From an uncultured Desulfovibrio sp. (GTDB lineage: Bacteria > Desulfobacterota > Desulfovibrionia > Desulfovibrionales > Desulfovibrionaceae), in assembly GCA_944324555.1 (NCBI GenBank), contig CALUWU010000190.1:1-50310 (forward strand): a stretch of 50,310 bases of DNA. The letters run 5' to 3'. Positions 15,283 through 23,290 of this stretch are shown piece after piece. The stretch's first letter is position 1, and each line of letters begins with the position of its first letter. The position numbers and the translations under genes are program-made. The notes under the pieces are model-generated. The model made no database searches. It was not told the DNA's origin and saw nothing but the letters and a program-made list of their open reading frames with translations.

Positions 15283-16470
15283 CTATTCGAAGCGCAGGGC
15301 CGAAACGACGTCCATGCGGCTGGCTTGGATGGCGGGATACAGGCCGCCGGCAACGCCGATAAAGGCGGAAAAGACAATGCTGCCGAGGCTGCTGAACAGC
15401 AGCAGCGGATACGAGAAGGTCGTGCCGAGCGCATAGGCCCCGGACTCGACGCAAAGCGTGCCGATGACGATGCCCAGAATGCCGCCGGCCACGGATTTGC
15501 ACAGGGCCTCCGCAAGGAACTGCGCCAGAATATCGGCGTCGGAGCCGCCCATGGCCTTCTTGAGGCCCACCTCGCGCGTGCGGGCGCGCACGGCCGCGAA
15601 GGTGCCGTACCAGATGCCGAAGCCGCCCAGCATGAGCGAGGCCGCGATGCCCAGCCAGAGCAGCGCCTCCACCCACATGAAGGTCGCCTTGATGCGTTCC
15701 AGCTGATCGGCCTGCGTGCCGACGACCAGATAGGGGGCGTCCTGCACGGAATGCACGGTCTGCGGAATGAGCTGCGTCAGCGGCGGCACGTCTTCCCAGC
15801 CGATGCCGCGCACGAAGAGCCGCGACACGCGCCCGTCGCCCCAGTTGCGATCGATCATGGTTGTCGTGGGAATAAAGCCGCCCTGCCGCCAGTCGCCCAG
15901 CATGACGCCGCTGGCGACGCCCACGACCTCAAAGATATCGTTGCCCAGGGTCAGCAGCTTGCCCATGGCGTTTTCCGCATTGCCGAAAAGATTCTCCGCG
16001 CCCTCGTTGCCAAGAACGCAGACCCGCCGCCGCATGGACACGTCTTCCGCGGAGAGAAAACGCCCGGCGACCATTTCCAGCGAAAAGACGTCGAAGAAAT
16101 TCTGATCGACGCCGAGCATGCCCACCGCAAGACGGCGTTCCCCGACCTGCATGGGAAAGTATTGCCCGTTGCGGACGGAAGCGCACACCAGTCCCACTCC
16201 GGGCAGCTTGCGGACGGCCTCGACGGTTTCGGGATAGAATTCCCGGAGCGGCTGGCCGGGGTACTGCCTGTCGTCCATATAGACGCGGATGACGTTGACC
16301 CCGCCCATGAGCACCATATCCTGCCCGACTTTATAACGTATTTCCTGCCCCAGCACCGCCAGCGTGATAAAGGCGGTAATGCCGAGCGCAATGGACAGAA
16401 TGACGCCGAAGCCGCGCTGACGCACGACCTGGCGCAGGCTGACGCGAAAAAGATCTGATGCGGCTATCAT
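15283..16470 (-). CDS. MacB/FtsX-type ABC transporter permease
   Basis: 395 residues with the four-helix topology of type VII ABC permeases. One membrane helix follows residue 20 (VILSIALGITAFITLAVLG), then a periplasmic MacB_PCD-type domain to about residue 265, then three helices with ARTREVGLKKAMGGSDADILAQF, the FtsX/MacB coupling segment. It ends GLYPAIQASRMDVVSALRFE, the usual family tail. Such permeases do not carry substrates through a channel; they transmit ATP-driven motion to the periplasm (LolCDE, MacAB, FtsEX). The partner ATPase is the fused gene just downstream. No membrane-fusion protein or outer-membrane partner is nearby. Confidence 0.88.
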   Translation of the reverse strand: MIAASDLFRVSLRQVVRQRGFGVILSIALGITAFITLAVLGQEIRYKVGQDMVLMGGVNVIRVYMDDRQYPGQPLREFYPETVEAVRKLPGVGLVCASVRNGQYFPMQVGERRLAVGMLGVDQNFFDVFSLEMVAGRFLSAEDVSMRRRVCVLGNEGAENLFGNAENAMGKLLTLGNDIFEVVGVASGVMLGDWRQGGFIPTTTMIDRNWGDGRVSRLFVRGIGWEDVPPLTQLIPQTVHSVQDAPYLVVGTQADQLERIKATFMWVEALLWLGIAASLMLGGFGIWYGTFAAVRARTREVGLKKAMGGSDADILAQFLAEALCKSVAGGILGIVIGTLCVESGAYALGTTFSYPLLLFSSLGSIVFSAFIGVAGGLYPAIQASRMDVVSALRFE

Positions 16471-16549
16471 ACAAACCCTGTGCGGCGGCGCGGCGCCGCG
16501 TCGGCTGGATGTGAAAATGAAAGGATGGGAGGCCGGCGGGACGCGGCCG

Positions 16550-17719
16550 TCAGTCGCGCCGCACTTCGAGCACGCGGCCGCCCCGGCCCACGCGATACCA
16601 GATGCCGTGCCACAGGATACCCCGGGCGGGAATCGTGCGCGCGTAGACCTCGGAAAACAACGCCGCGCTCAGGGCAAAGGCGAGCAGCCAGCGCCACAGG
16701 GAGCCGGGCGCGCAGATCTGACAGCGCCAGCCGTGCAGCAGCGCCCCCTGAATCAGCAGCACGCCAAGGCCGCAAAGGCCAGCCGTGCCGGGAAGAACAT
16801 GCAGCGCGACGCCGATCACGGCCCACAGGGCCAGCAGCGACGGCGCTATCAGCAACAGCGGCAGCAGGCTCAGCAAGACCCATTGCGCGGGCACGCAGAA
16901 TTTCAGAAAAAGGACCTGCCTGTCCATCCAGGCGCGCCAGACCTTGAAGGAATGACGCTCGGCCTCGGTATACAGCAGGGCTCCGGGGCTGAGCTTCACG
17001 CGCCTGCCCAGCGAGGCCAGCAGCCCGGCCAGCGAACAGTCGTCCACGACGTTGTCCTGCCAGAAGCGCCGCAGGCCCATGTGCTGAAAGACGGAACGCC
17101 GGATACACATGGCCCCGCCCCACGGCTGGGTAAACGAAGGCGTAAGCCCCTGCAGATAGCGCATGAGCTGCACGCAGAAGGCATAGCCCAGGGTCGTCAG
17201 GGATTCGTCGCGAGGCCGCACGGCATGGTACCCCGTGCTGAAATCGCTCTCGCCGTCCGCAACGGGCGCGGCAAGATGGCGCGCAAAGTCGGGGGCGGCA
17301 AGGTGCGTGCTGTCGCAAAAGAGCAGCAGCTCGACGGCGTCGCCGGCGGCGGCAATGCCCGCAAGACTGTTGTGATTCTTCTGGCCGCAGCCTTCCGCCT
17401 TGCCGGCGACCACATGACGCAGGGCCGGAAATTCCTCCCGCAGGCGACGCGTCAGGCGCGCGGCCGGCTCGTCTTCCGTCGCCGTGACGAAAATGGGTAT
17501 CAGCCCCGGATAATCCTGCATCAAAAGACTGCGCAAGGCCGCTTCCATCATGGGATGCTCCCCGGCGGCGGGCACGATCAGGGCCGCCGAGGGCCAGCGG
17601 CGACGTTTGGGCGCGGGAAGAAGACGCTCCCGATCGAGCCGTCGTCCCGTCCGCAACAGCCAGAACAGCAAAAAGCACTGTACAGCGCCGCCAATCAGCA
17701 GAAACCAGAGCATGATCAT
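16550..17719 (-). CDS. Membrane glycosyltransferase, GT2/GT21 (ceramide-glucosyltransferase-like)
   Basis: 389 residues with an N-terminal membrane anchor (first 22 residues) and several C-terminal helices (about 275-370). The catalytic domain has AALIVPAAGE, GQKNHNSLAGI, CDST (Asp136), GGAMCIRRSVF, and VVDDCSLAGLLASLG (Asp226/Asp227). The order resembles ceramide glucosyltransferases and HpnI more than typical processive GT2 enzymes. The expected QxxRW is degenerate here (WRAWMDRQ). It probably adds a sugar to a lipid acceptor at the inner membrane, an inference from architecture. It sits 79 bases upstream of the permease gene in the same operon. ATG 17719 and the third codon ATG are both possible starts. 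Confidence 0.8.
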   Translation of the reverse strand: MIMLWFLLIGGAVQCFLLFWLLRTGRRLDRERLLPAPKRRRWPSAALIVPAAGEHPMMEAALRSLLMQDYPGLIPIFVTATEDEPAARLTRRLREEFPALRHVVAGKAEGCGQKNHNSLAGIAAAGDAVELLLFCDSTHLAAPDFARHLAAPVADGESDFSTGYHAVRPRDESLTTLGYAFCVQLMRYLQGLTPSFTQPWGGAMCIRRSVFQHMGLRRFWQDNVVDDCSLAGLLASLGRRVKLSPGALLYTEAERHSFKVWRAWMDRQVLFLKFCVPAQWVLLSLLPLLLIAPSLLALWAVIGVALHVLPGTAGLCGLGVLLIQGALLHGWRCQICAPGSLWRWLLAFALSAALFSEVYARTIPARGILWHGIWYRVGRGGRVLEVRRD

Positions 17720-17796
17720 CCATCCTCAAAGCCGCAAGGGCCGCAGACGTTGAAAAAGGCGGTTCCGGCCGGGCCGGAACCGTTCCGCAACACGGT

Positions 17797-18210
17797 CTAC
17801 AACGGCGCGCAATCTCCCGAGACGCGCCCGGGGCTTTCCCGATCGGCCTCAAAGGAAATCTTCATGCCGTTGGCCAGACGCAGAGCGCCCTCCACCGTTG
17901 CCGGCGAGGTCTGCCGGGCTTCCAGCCGGTGACCGGAGCCATGCCTTACGGAAATGAGACCGTTTCGCTCCTCGCCGTAAAAATGGTACGTATCCACCTC
18001 GCCCGAACGGCGGCGCAGCAGCAGCACCCCGCGGGCCTTGCCGTCGGGCGCGACGCACATGGCCGCCCGGAAGGTGGAGGAATACATCTTTCCCTTCCAC
18101 ACTTCCGTGCGCTCGTCGCCTCCGGCGGCCGCCGTCGCGGGCGCAAGACCGCAGGCGCAACACAGCAACAGGATCGCAAGTCCCGCATTTTTCATGATGC
18201 GATTCCTCAT
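17797..18210 (-). CDS. Small secreted protein of unknown function
   Basis: 137 residues. ATG 18210 is chosen because it overlaps the upstream stop as ATGA. An alternative start at 18195 (GAGGAA seven bases upstream) would also give a clean signal peptide. The N-terminus NAGLAILLLCCACGLAPATAAAGG is a probable signal sequence, cleaved after AAA; an alternative lipoprotein reading at the cysteines is less likely. The mature part of about 105 residues is mostly beta-like with paired segments TYHFYGEERNGLISVRHGSG and ALRLANGMKISFEAD. I do not recognise the family. Its place between two glycosyltransferases suggests a periplasmic accessory role in the same pathway. Confidence 0.7.
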   Translation of the reverse strand: MRNRIMKNAGLAILLLCCACGLAPATAAAGGDERTEVWKGKMYSSTFRAAMCVAPDGKARGVLLLRRRSGEVDTYHFYGEERNGLISVRHGSGHRLEARQTSPATVEGALRLANGMKISFEADRESPGRVSGDCAPL

Positions 18211-19295
18211 CCGCGTCCCGAACATTTTTCAAACAGCATTTCATGCGCCGTCACCATGGCGGCAAAGGAAAAGGCCTTTTCCACCCTGGCCCGCCCGCGC
18301 CGGCCCAGCTCGTCGCCCTCCCCGGGCGCGTCGAGCAGACGCAGGATGTTTTCCGCCATGGCCGCGGCGTCGCCCGCGGGACTCAGCAGCCCGCAGTCCC
18401 CCCCGTCCAGCAGATGGGGGATGCCGCCCACCCGCGTGGCGCACACGGGCAGACCGCAGGCCAGCGCTTCCAGTATGACGTTGGGCTGCCCCTCGCGCGC
18501 CGAAGAAAGCGCGAACAGCCGCGCCCGGTCGTACCAGGGGCGCACGTCCGGCGTGCCCGGCGTAAAGAGAATGGCCTCCCGCGCCGGAGAAGCCGCGGCC
18601 AGCGCCTTCAGCTCCGCCTCACGCGGGCCGTCGCCCACCAGACGCAGCACGGCGTCGGGATGGCGTTTTCGCACCAGCTCCAGCGCCCGGAACAGTGTTT
18701 CATGCTCCTTGTCGCCCGCAAGACGCGCCACGCACAGGATCTCCGGAGGACGCGCCGAGGGCGGCGGGTCCGCCGGAGCGAAACGCTCCGTATCCACGCC
18801 GTTGGGAATGTAATGGAGATGCGCCGCCGGGATGCCCATGCCCTGTAGGACTTCCCGCAGCGCAAGGGAATTGCAGATCATGGTTCCGGTCAGACGCCAC
18901 AAAAGACGTTCGTGCTGCCGCCGCGGACCGCCGCCGCCGCGCACCGTCCCCACGACGCAGGGCAGCCGCAGCAGCTTGCCCCAGATTCTGCACCAGATAT
19001 TGGGAAGCGCCGTTCCCGGCAGCACGATATCCGGCCGCAGGCGCGCCAGCTCGCGCCGCAGCGACAAGAAGAAAAGAGGCGGAACACGCCGATCCGTCCC
19101 CAGATGCACCAGCGGAATCCCGGCCTCGCGCGCGGTCGCGTCCATGTCGGTCTCGCCCGTCAGGGTGATCATGACAGGCGCAAAGCGATTGCGATCCAGA
19201 CGGCAGGCCAGCTCCAGCATCTGCCGTTGCGTCCCGCCGAAACACAGGTCTTCCATGACAAAGGCAACAGAAAGAGGTACAGGCATGGCGCGCAT
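18207..19295 (-). CDS. GT4-family glycosyltransferase
   Basis: 362 residues with the two Rossmann-like lobes of GT-B enzymes. The N-lobe starts PLSVAFVMEDLCFGGTQRQM, where the GGTQ loop is the usual acceptor-side glycine-rich turn. The C-lobe has YIPNGVDTERF, LRLVGDGPREAELKALA and the donor-binding E-x7-E motif EGQPNVILEALACGLPVCAT. No membrane helix is seen, so it is cytoplasmic or peripheral. It is the promoter-proximal gene of the minus-strand glycan operon and its stop overlaps the next gene. ATG 19295 is preceded by GGGAGA at close range; the fourth-codon ATG (19286) is an alternative with better spacing. Confidence 0.88.
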   Translation of the reverse strand: MRAMPVPLSVAFVMEDLCFGGTQRQMLELACRLDRNRFAPVMITLTGETDMDATAREAGIPLVHLGTDRRVPPLFFLSLRRELARLRPDIVLPGTALPNIWCRIWGKLLRLPCVVGTVRGGGGPRRQHERLLWRLTGTMICNSLALREVLQGMGIPAAHLHYIPNGVDTERFAPADPPPSARPPEILCVARLAGDKEHETLFRALELVRKRHPDAVLRLVGDGPREAELKALAAASPAREAILFTPGTPDVRPWYDRARLFALSSAREGQPNVILEALACGLPVCATRVGGIPHLLDGGDCGLLSPAGDAAAMAENILRLLDAPGEGDELGRRGRARVEKAFSFAAMVTAHEMLFEKCSGRG

Positions 19296-19332
19296 TCTCC
19301 CGCATCGCGGTCATTTTGGCAAGCGTCCCTTC

Positions 19333-19361
19333 TTGCCATTCCCCGCCGCAATCCCTACACT
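19333..19361 (+). promoter_or_regulatory. Strong sigma-70 promoter giving a leaderless or near-leaderless transcript
   Basis: -35 TTGCCA (19333-19338), 17-base spacer, -10 TACACT (19356-19361). The expected transcription start is 6-8 bases downstream, which is the A of ATG 19368. No ribosome-binding site precedes that ATG. The divergent glycan operon starts 38 bases to the left of the -35, so the two transcription units share a 72-base intergenic region. Confidence 0.6.
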
Positions 19362-19367
19362 TGGGGC

Positions 19368-20357
19368 ATGACTGCATCCGCTTCCGCCCCCATGCGCGTC
19401 GTGGTCAGCCTCGACGTGGAAGAAGAAGGCCTGTTTTCCGGGCGTTACGCCTCGACCGGCTGCGGCGTTCGCAATGTCGCCCTGCTGGAACGTCTTGCCC
19501 CGCTTTCCGACGAGCTGGGCTTTCCCCTGACGCTCTTCTGCGCGCATTCCGTTCTGACAAACGCCGCCGCCTGCCGGACGCTCGAACGTCTCCGGGATCG
19601 GCACGGCGCGGAAATCGCCGCGCACCTCCACCACTGGAGCACGCCGCCCCTGACGGCGGATCGCGGCGCCGGCGCGCCGACGCGTACCCACCTGCTGGAT
19701 CGCGATCTGCTGCGCCGCCGCCTGACGTCGCTTTTCGAGGCCGGACGCGCCTTCAACGGCGCGCCGCTTGTCAGTTTCCGCATGGGCCGCTGGGACCTCA
19801 AGAACTGCGTTCGTCCGCTGCTGGCGGAACAGGGCGTCACCCTGGACAGTTCCGTCTGTCCGCTGCGGCAGCACAAGGACGGGCCGGATCACTTTCTCGC
19901 CCCCGCCGATCCCTACTGGGTGGACGGCGCGACGCCCGACGGCGAGGCCCTGCTGGAAGCGCCCATTACCCAGATACCGCTGTTCCGCCCCCTGCCCGCT
20001 CTCTGGCGCGCCCTTGTCCGCGACGTTCCCCGCCGCGACCGCTTCCATTTCTGGGGAGCGCTCAGCGCCAATCCCTTCTGGCACGGCCCCCGCGTCATGC
20101 GCGCCGCCGCCCTTCTCCACCGCGCGCGCGGCGGCAAAACGCTCAGTATCTTCTGGCATTCCTCCGAGCTCATGCCCGGCGGCTCGCCCCAGACCCCGGA
20201 TCAGAAGGCCGCCGACGCTCACGTTGAAAAGATTTTTTCCTTTTTCCGCTGGCTGCGCGAACGCCTGCCCGTCGTCGGCGTAACCGCCGCCGGGCTGCGC
20301 GCCGAAGCGCCGGGGCTGGCCTTTCCCCACAGACCCGCCGGACCGGGAGACTGGTAG
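19368..20357 (+). CDS. Polysaccharide deacetylase-like protein
   Basis: 329 residues. RVVVSLDVEEEGLFSGRY at the start and EIAAHLHHWSTPP around residue 85 match the strand-end metal motifs of the NodB/GH57-38-like deacetylase superfamily: an Asp pair, then HxH. SFRMGRWDL and LDSSVCPLR continue the barrel as in WbmS-type proteins, and FWHSSELMPGG near the C-terminus supplies a late histidine. These enzymes remove N- or O-acetyl groups from glycans with a bound metal. No signal peptide is present, so it is cytoplasmic, perhaps acting on a lipid-linked precursor. A start at 19392 (MRVVVSL) would remove a poorly conserved leader but has no better ribosome-binding site. It is coupled to the next gene through TAGTG. 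Confidence 0.65.
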   Translation: MTASASAPMRVVVSLDVEEEGLFSGRYASTGCGVRNVALLERLAPLSDELGFPLTLFCAHSVLTNAAACRTLERLRDRHGAEIAAHLHHWSTPPLTADRGAGAPTRTHLLDRDLLRRRLTSLFEAGRAFNGAPLVSFRMGRWDLKNCVRPLLAEQGVTLDSSVCPLRQHKDGPDHFLAPADPYWVDGATPDGEALLEAPITQIPLFRPLPALWRALVRDVPRRDRFHFWGALSANPFWHGPRVMRAAALLHRARGGKTLSIFWHSSELMPGGSPQTPDQKAADAHVEKIFSFFRWLRERLPVVGVTAAGLRAEAPGLAFPHRPAGPGDW

Positions 20358-21151
20358 TGCCCCGCCTTATCCTTGTTCTGCTGGACGGCCTTCACGCCGC
20401 CGCCGCCGACGCGCGCATGGGCTTCATGGCCGCGCTGGTCGAAAACGGCGACGCCGTTCGCCACACGCTTTCCTGCGCCCTGCCGCCTCTTTCCCGTCCG
20501 CTCTACGCAACCCTTCTCACAGGCCGCGCGCCCGCGGAGCTGGGTATTTTTCGCAATGACGACGCGCGCCTCTGCCCCGCGCCGACGCTCTTCCATCATG
20601 CCCGCGAGGCAGGACTCGTCACGGCCGCGGCCGCCTATTACTGGTTCAGCGAACTGTGCAACCGCGCGCCCTTTGTTCCCGAGCGGGATCGCCTTACCCT
20701 CGATCCGTCGCTGCCCATAAGCCACGGCCTGTTCTATCGCCGCGACGACTACCCCGACGAGGAGCTTTTCGGCGACGCCGAAGCGCTCTACCGCCGTTTC
20801 TCGCCCCACCTCCTGCTTGTTCACAGCATGAATATCGACAACGCGGGGCATCTCTCCGGCGGCGACAGCGCGGCCTACCGGCAGGCCGCGCGCGAAGCCG
20901 ACGGCCTGCTCGCGCGCCACGTTCCCCGCTGGCTGGCGGAAGGTTGCGCCCTCTGCGTCACGTCGGATCATGGCATGCATCCCGACGGCTGGCACGACGA
21001 TCTTGTCGACGAGGTGCGCCGCGTCCCCCTCTGGTTTCTGGGCGACGCCTGGCGCGCGCCGCTTGCGGCCCTCGGCCGTCCCCCGCGTCAAACCGATCTG
21101 GCCGCCCTCTGCCGCGCGCTCCTGCTCCGGCGGGAGTCCCGCGCGTCCTGA
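20357..21151 (+). CDS. Type I phosphodiesterase/nucleotide pyrophosphatase-like (alkaline phosphatase superfamily)
   Basis: 264 residues from GTG 20357, overlapping the upstream TAG by one base (TAGTG). Metal-site motifs of the superfamily are visible: LVLLDGLHAA near the start, PPLSRPLYATLLTGRAP, in which a Ser/Thr near PLYATLLTG is the usual nucleophile region, HSMNIDNAGHLSGG, and VTSDHGMHPDGWHDD. The order D, nucleophile, DxxGH-like and DHG is that of autotaxin/NPP and GPI-phosphoethanolamine transferase relatives. No membrane segments or signal peptide are seen. With its neighbour it forms a two-gene unit opposite the glycan operon. A role in hydrolysing or transferring a phosphodiester on the glycan is inference. 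Confidence 0.8.
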   Translation: MPRLILVLLDGLHAAAADARMGFMAALVENGDAVRHTLSCALPPLSRPLYATLLTGRAPAELGIFRNDDARLCPAPTLFHHAREAGLVTAAAAYYWFSELCNRAPFVPERDRLTLDPSLPISHGLFYRRDDYPDEELFGDAEALYRRFSPHLLLVHSMNIDNAGHLSGGDSAAYRQAAREADGLLARHVPRWLAEGCALCVTSDHGMHPDGWHDDLVDEVRRVPLWFLGDAWRAPLAALGRPPRQTDLAALCRALLLRRESRAS

Positions 21152-21162
21152 GAGCGTTTTCA

Positions 21163-21210
21163 AAACGAAAGACGCCGCCGCAACCATCTTTCTTGGTTGC
21201 GACGGCGTCT
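21163..21210 (-). terminator. Intrinsic terminator of rnpB
   Basis: Reading minus, AAGACGCCGTCGCAACCA pairs with TGGTTGCGGCGGCGTCTTTC, followed by GTTTT. It lies just downstream of the mature RNA end. Next to it, 21150-21161 reads GAGAGCGTTTTC, similar to the end of family 1 repeats and again touching a stop codon (TGA 21149-21151). Confidence 0.8.
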
Positions 21211-21214
21211 TTCC

Positions 21215-21572
21215 GACGAGAGCGGGCCTGTAAGCCGGGTTTTGTAACGCGCGAACGCGCGCCGATCGTCATTCCTCTAGGAGCGCGGTTGCCCGCGCCC
21301 TCAAGCAACCTACCCGGAAGGTACGGCCGGGCCGGCCCCTTCCCTATTTGGTCTTGCTCCGAACGGGGTATGCCGAGCATGCCGCATCGCTGCGACATCT
21401 GGCGGTCTCTTACACCGCCGTTTCACCCTTACCGCTTGCGCGGCGGTTTGCTTTCTGTGGCGCTGTCCGAGGGTCGCCCCTCCTGGATGTTATCCAGCGT
21501 CCTGCCCTGCGGAGCCCGGACTTTCCTCCCCGGGCCTTGCGGCCCGCAGCGACGATCCGTCCCGCTCCCGTC
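21215..21572 (-). ncRNA. rnpB: RNase P RNA
   Basis: About 358 bases. The minus strand contains the universal GAGGAAAGTCCGGGCTCC (21533-21516), the ACAG...AA core, GGTAAGGGTGAAACGG-type P-helix sequence, and a 3' end with AAAACCCGGCTTACAG. The ends pair as P1: GACGGGAGCGGG (5', 21572-21561) with CCCGCTCTCGTC (3', 21226-21215), one G-U pair included. It is the ribozyme that matures tRNA 5' ends and appears to be a bacterial type A RNA. Exact ends are inferred from P1 pairing. Confidence 0.95.
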
Positions 21573-21693
21573 GTGATTTTCAAAAATGTTCCCTGGAACG
21601 CGCCCGCGCCGCAAGGGGAAGGCCAAAGAAGGACGCGCGAGGAGGAAGCCGCCCTTCCGCGCGGAAGGACGGCGCTTCCTCCCCCGGCAAAAA

Positions 21694-22467
21694 CTAGTCG
21701 TGCAGCGGCTTCGGCGCGGCGGGCGCGGTTTCGTGCGGCTGGGAAAAATGCTCGCACCAGTAAATGAGGCGCTGGCAGTTGGGACAGCTGAGAATCTGCT
21801 GGCCGCGTTGCAGCTCGATAAAGGACTGCGGCGGCACGGCAATATTGCAGCCGCTGCAAATGCCCTCGCGCACGGGCACGATGACCGGGTGTTCAAGACG
21901 CTTGCGAATGAACTCGTAACGCATGAAAATGGGCTGCGGCACCAGACGGCTGGCGTCCTCGCGCGTCTTTCCCAGCCTGAACAGCTTGTCGTTGCAGATG
22001 GCGAGCTTTTCCTGCAGGCCTTCTTCCTTGACTTCAAGTTCGGCCTGAAGGCTGGAGTGCGTACGATCCAGTTCCGCGAGCGCGTCGTTCTGAAGCTGGA
22101 GTTCCTCCAGCAGGGCGACCTTTTCTTCCTCGCGGGAACGATTGATCTTTTCCATGCTGTCCATTTCGCGCATCATGGCGTGATAGGAGCGGGCGTCCTC
22201 CACCTGCATGAGCTTGTTCTTGCTCTTCTTGATGCGGGCGGAATCGTCGTCGATTTCAAGGGCAAGGCGCTTCTGCTGTTCCTGCAGATGGGTCAGCTTG
22301 TCCAGAATCTTGTTGCGCTGGGCCTCGCTGGCCGCGAATTTCTGGCGCAGCTCTTCCACTTCGCGGGGCGCGCGCTCCATTTCCTGGCGCACGGCGAAAA
22401 TTTCGTCATCAACTTTCTGCAGTTCCACCAGCTGACGGATCTGCTCAAGGTAGGTTGCGGTGCTCAT
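21694..22467 (-). CDS. Coiled-coil zinc-ribbon protein (C4-type, CT398-like)
   Basis: 257 residues. Residues 1 to about 180 are heptad-rich and strongly charged (EELRQKFAASEAQRNKILDK and following), a long antiparallel coiled coil. The C-terminal part has a C4 zinc ribbon: GICSGCN ... ILSCPNCQRLIYW. This layout is that of the conserved bacterial zf-RING_7 (DUF164) family. Helicobacter and Chlamydia members are implicated in flagellar or secretion functions, but the general role is unsettled. It is the last gene of the purQ, nif3-like, zinc-ribbon operon, starting 3 bases after the preceding stop. This order is often seen in Desulfovibrio relatives. Confidence 0.85.
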   Translation of the reverse strand: MSTATYLEQIRQLVELQKVDDEIFAVRQEMERAPREVEELRQKFAASEAQRNKILDKLTHLQEQQKRLALEIDDDSARIKKSKNKLMQVEDARSYHAMMREMDSMEKINRSREEEKVALLEELQLQNDALAELDRTHSSLQAELEVKEEGLQEKLAICNDKLFRLGKTREDASRLVPQPIFMRYEFIRKRLEHPVIVPVREGICSGCNIAVPPQSFIELQRGQQILSCPNCQRLIYWCEHFSQPHETAPAAPKPLHD

Positions 22468-22469
22468 GC

Positions 22470-23282
22470 TTACTCCTCAAAAGCGGAATCATCGATGGCC
22501 CCGGCCAGCGGGCGCAGGGGAGAGGCCGAAGGAACGAAAAAGACGTCCGTCCCCGGCAGTTCTCCGGCCAGGATCAGAGCCATGCGACGCATCATTTCTT
22601 CTTCAAGGCTGTGATGCCCCACGTCGATCATGCAGATACCGGCCTCAAGGGCGGTATGGTATTTTACATCGCCGGTAATATGCACGTCGGCGCCGAGAGC
22701 GGCGGCGGCGGGCCACAGGGAAGACCCCGAGCCGGTGCAGTAGGAGACGCGCCGCACGAGGGCGGGCGCCGCGCCGCAGATCGCGGCGGTGGAAAGATCG
22801 ATATGACGCCCGAGAACGCGGGCAAGGGCGTCAAGCGTCATGGGTTCGGGCAGGTCCCCCGCCAGACCGTAGCCAAGCGGCCCCTGCGGCGCGTCGCGCC
22901 CGGCCGCCTCAAGAACGACCCGGTTGGCGAGCGACAGCTCGTCGGCCAGCCAGCCGGCGGGGCCGTAGACATTGACGTCCAGCGACGTATGCGCGGCGTA
23001 CAGCGGCACGTCGGCCCGCAGCAGCAGGCGCAGGACGGCGTGATAGGCGTCCGGCGCGGACGGCAGACGCCCCTTGAGCAGCAGGGGATGGTGACTCAGG
23101 ATGAAATCCGCGCCCCCCTCAAGGGCCGCGGCGACGGACGCGGGCGTGGGGTCAAGGCAGACGGCCACGCGGCGAACTTCATCCCGCAGGCCGGCCACCT
23201 GCATGCCGGACGCGTCCCACGACGCGGCGGCGGCGGGACAGGCGATGCGCTCTATGGCGGCGATGCAGTCTTTCTGTCGCAT
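22470..23282 (-). CDS. Nif3-like dinuclear metal-centre protein
   Basis: 270 residues from ATG 23282 (MRQKDCIAAIE), the typical Nif3 start; an upstream in-frame ATG at 23369 lies inside purQ and lacks family sequence. Metal-binding motifs are ADFILSHHPLLLKG near the N-terminus and CMIDVGHHSLEEE near the C-terminus, plus LYAAHTSLDVN and ADVHITGDVKYH. The family includes GTP cyclohydrolase I type 2 homologues (YqfO, YbgI) with a dinuclear iron or zinc site. The enzymatic role is still uncertain. This is the short form without the inserted PII-like domain. It starts 8 bases downstream of purQ. Confidence 0.9.
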   Translation of the reverse strand: MRQKDCIAAIERIACPAAAASWDASGMQVAGLRDEVRRVAVCLDPTPASVAAALEGGADFILSHHPLLLKGRLPSAPDAYHAVLRLLLRADVPLYAAHTSLDVNVYGPAGWLADELSLANRVVLEAAGRDAPQGPLGYGLAGDLPEPMTLDALARVLGRHIDLSTAAICGAAPALVRRVSYCTGSGSSLWPAAAALGADVHITGDVKYHTALEAGICMIDVGHHSLEEEMMRRMALILAGELPGTDVFFVPSASPLRPLAGAIDDSAFEE

Positions 23283-23290
23283 GGCGGCCC

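Noticed and set aside
13252-16458. Open frame of 1068 codons on the plus strand, opposite the ABC-glycosyltransferase and permease genes
   Set aside because: The translation is rich in Arg, His, Gln and Ala without any domain. The opposite strand encodes two clear transporter proteins with all motifs. Long antisense frames are expected at this GC content.
21215-21572. Open frames across the RNase P RNA region on the plus strand
   Set aside because: The RNA's universal sequence elements and P1 pairing explain the interval. The frames have no ribosome-binding site or domain.
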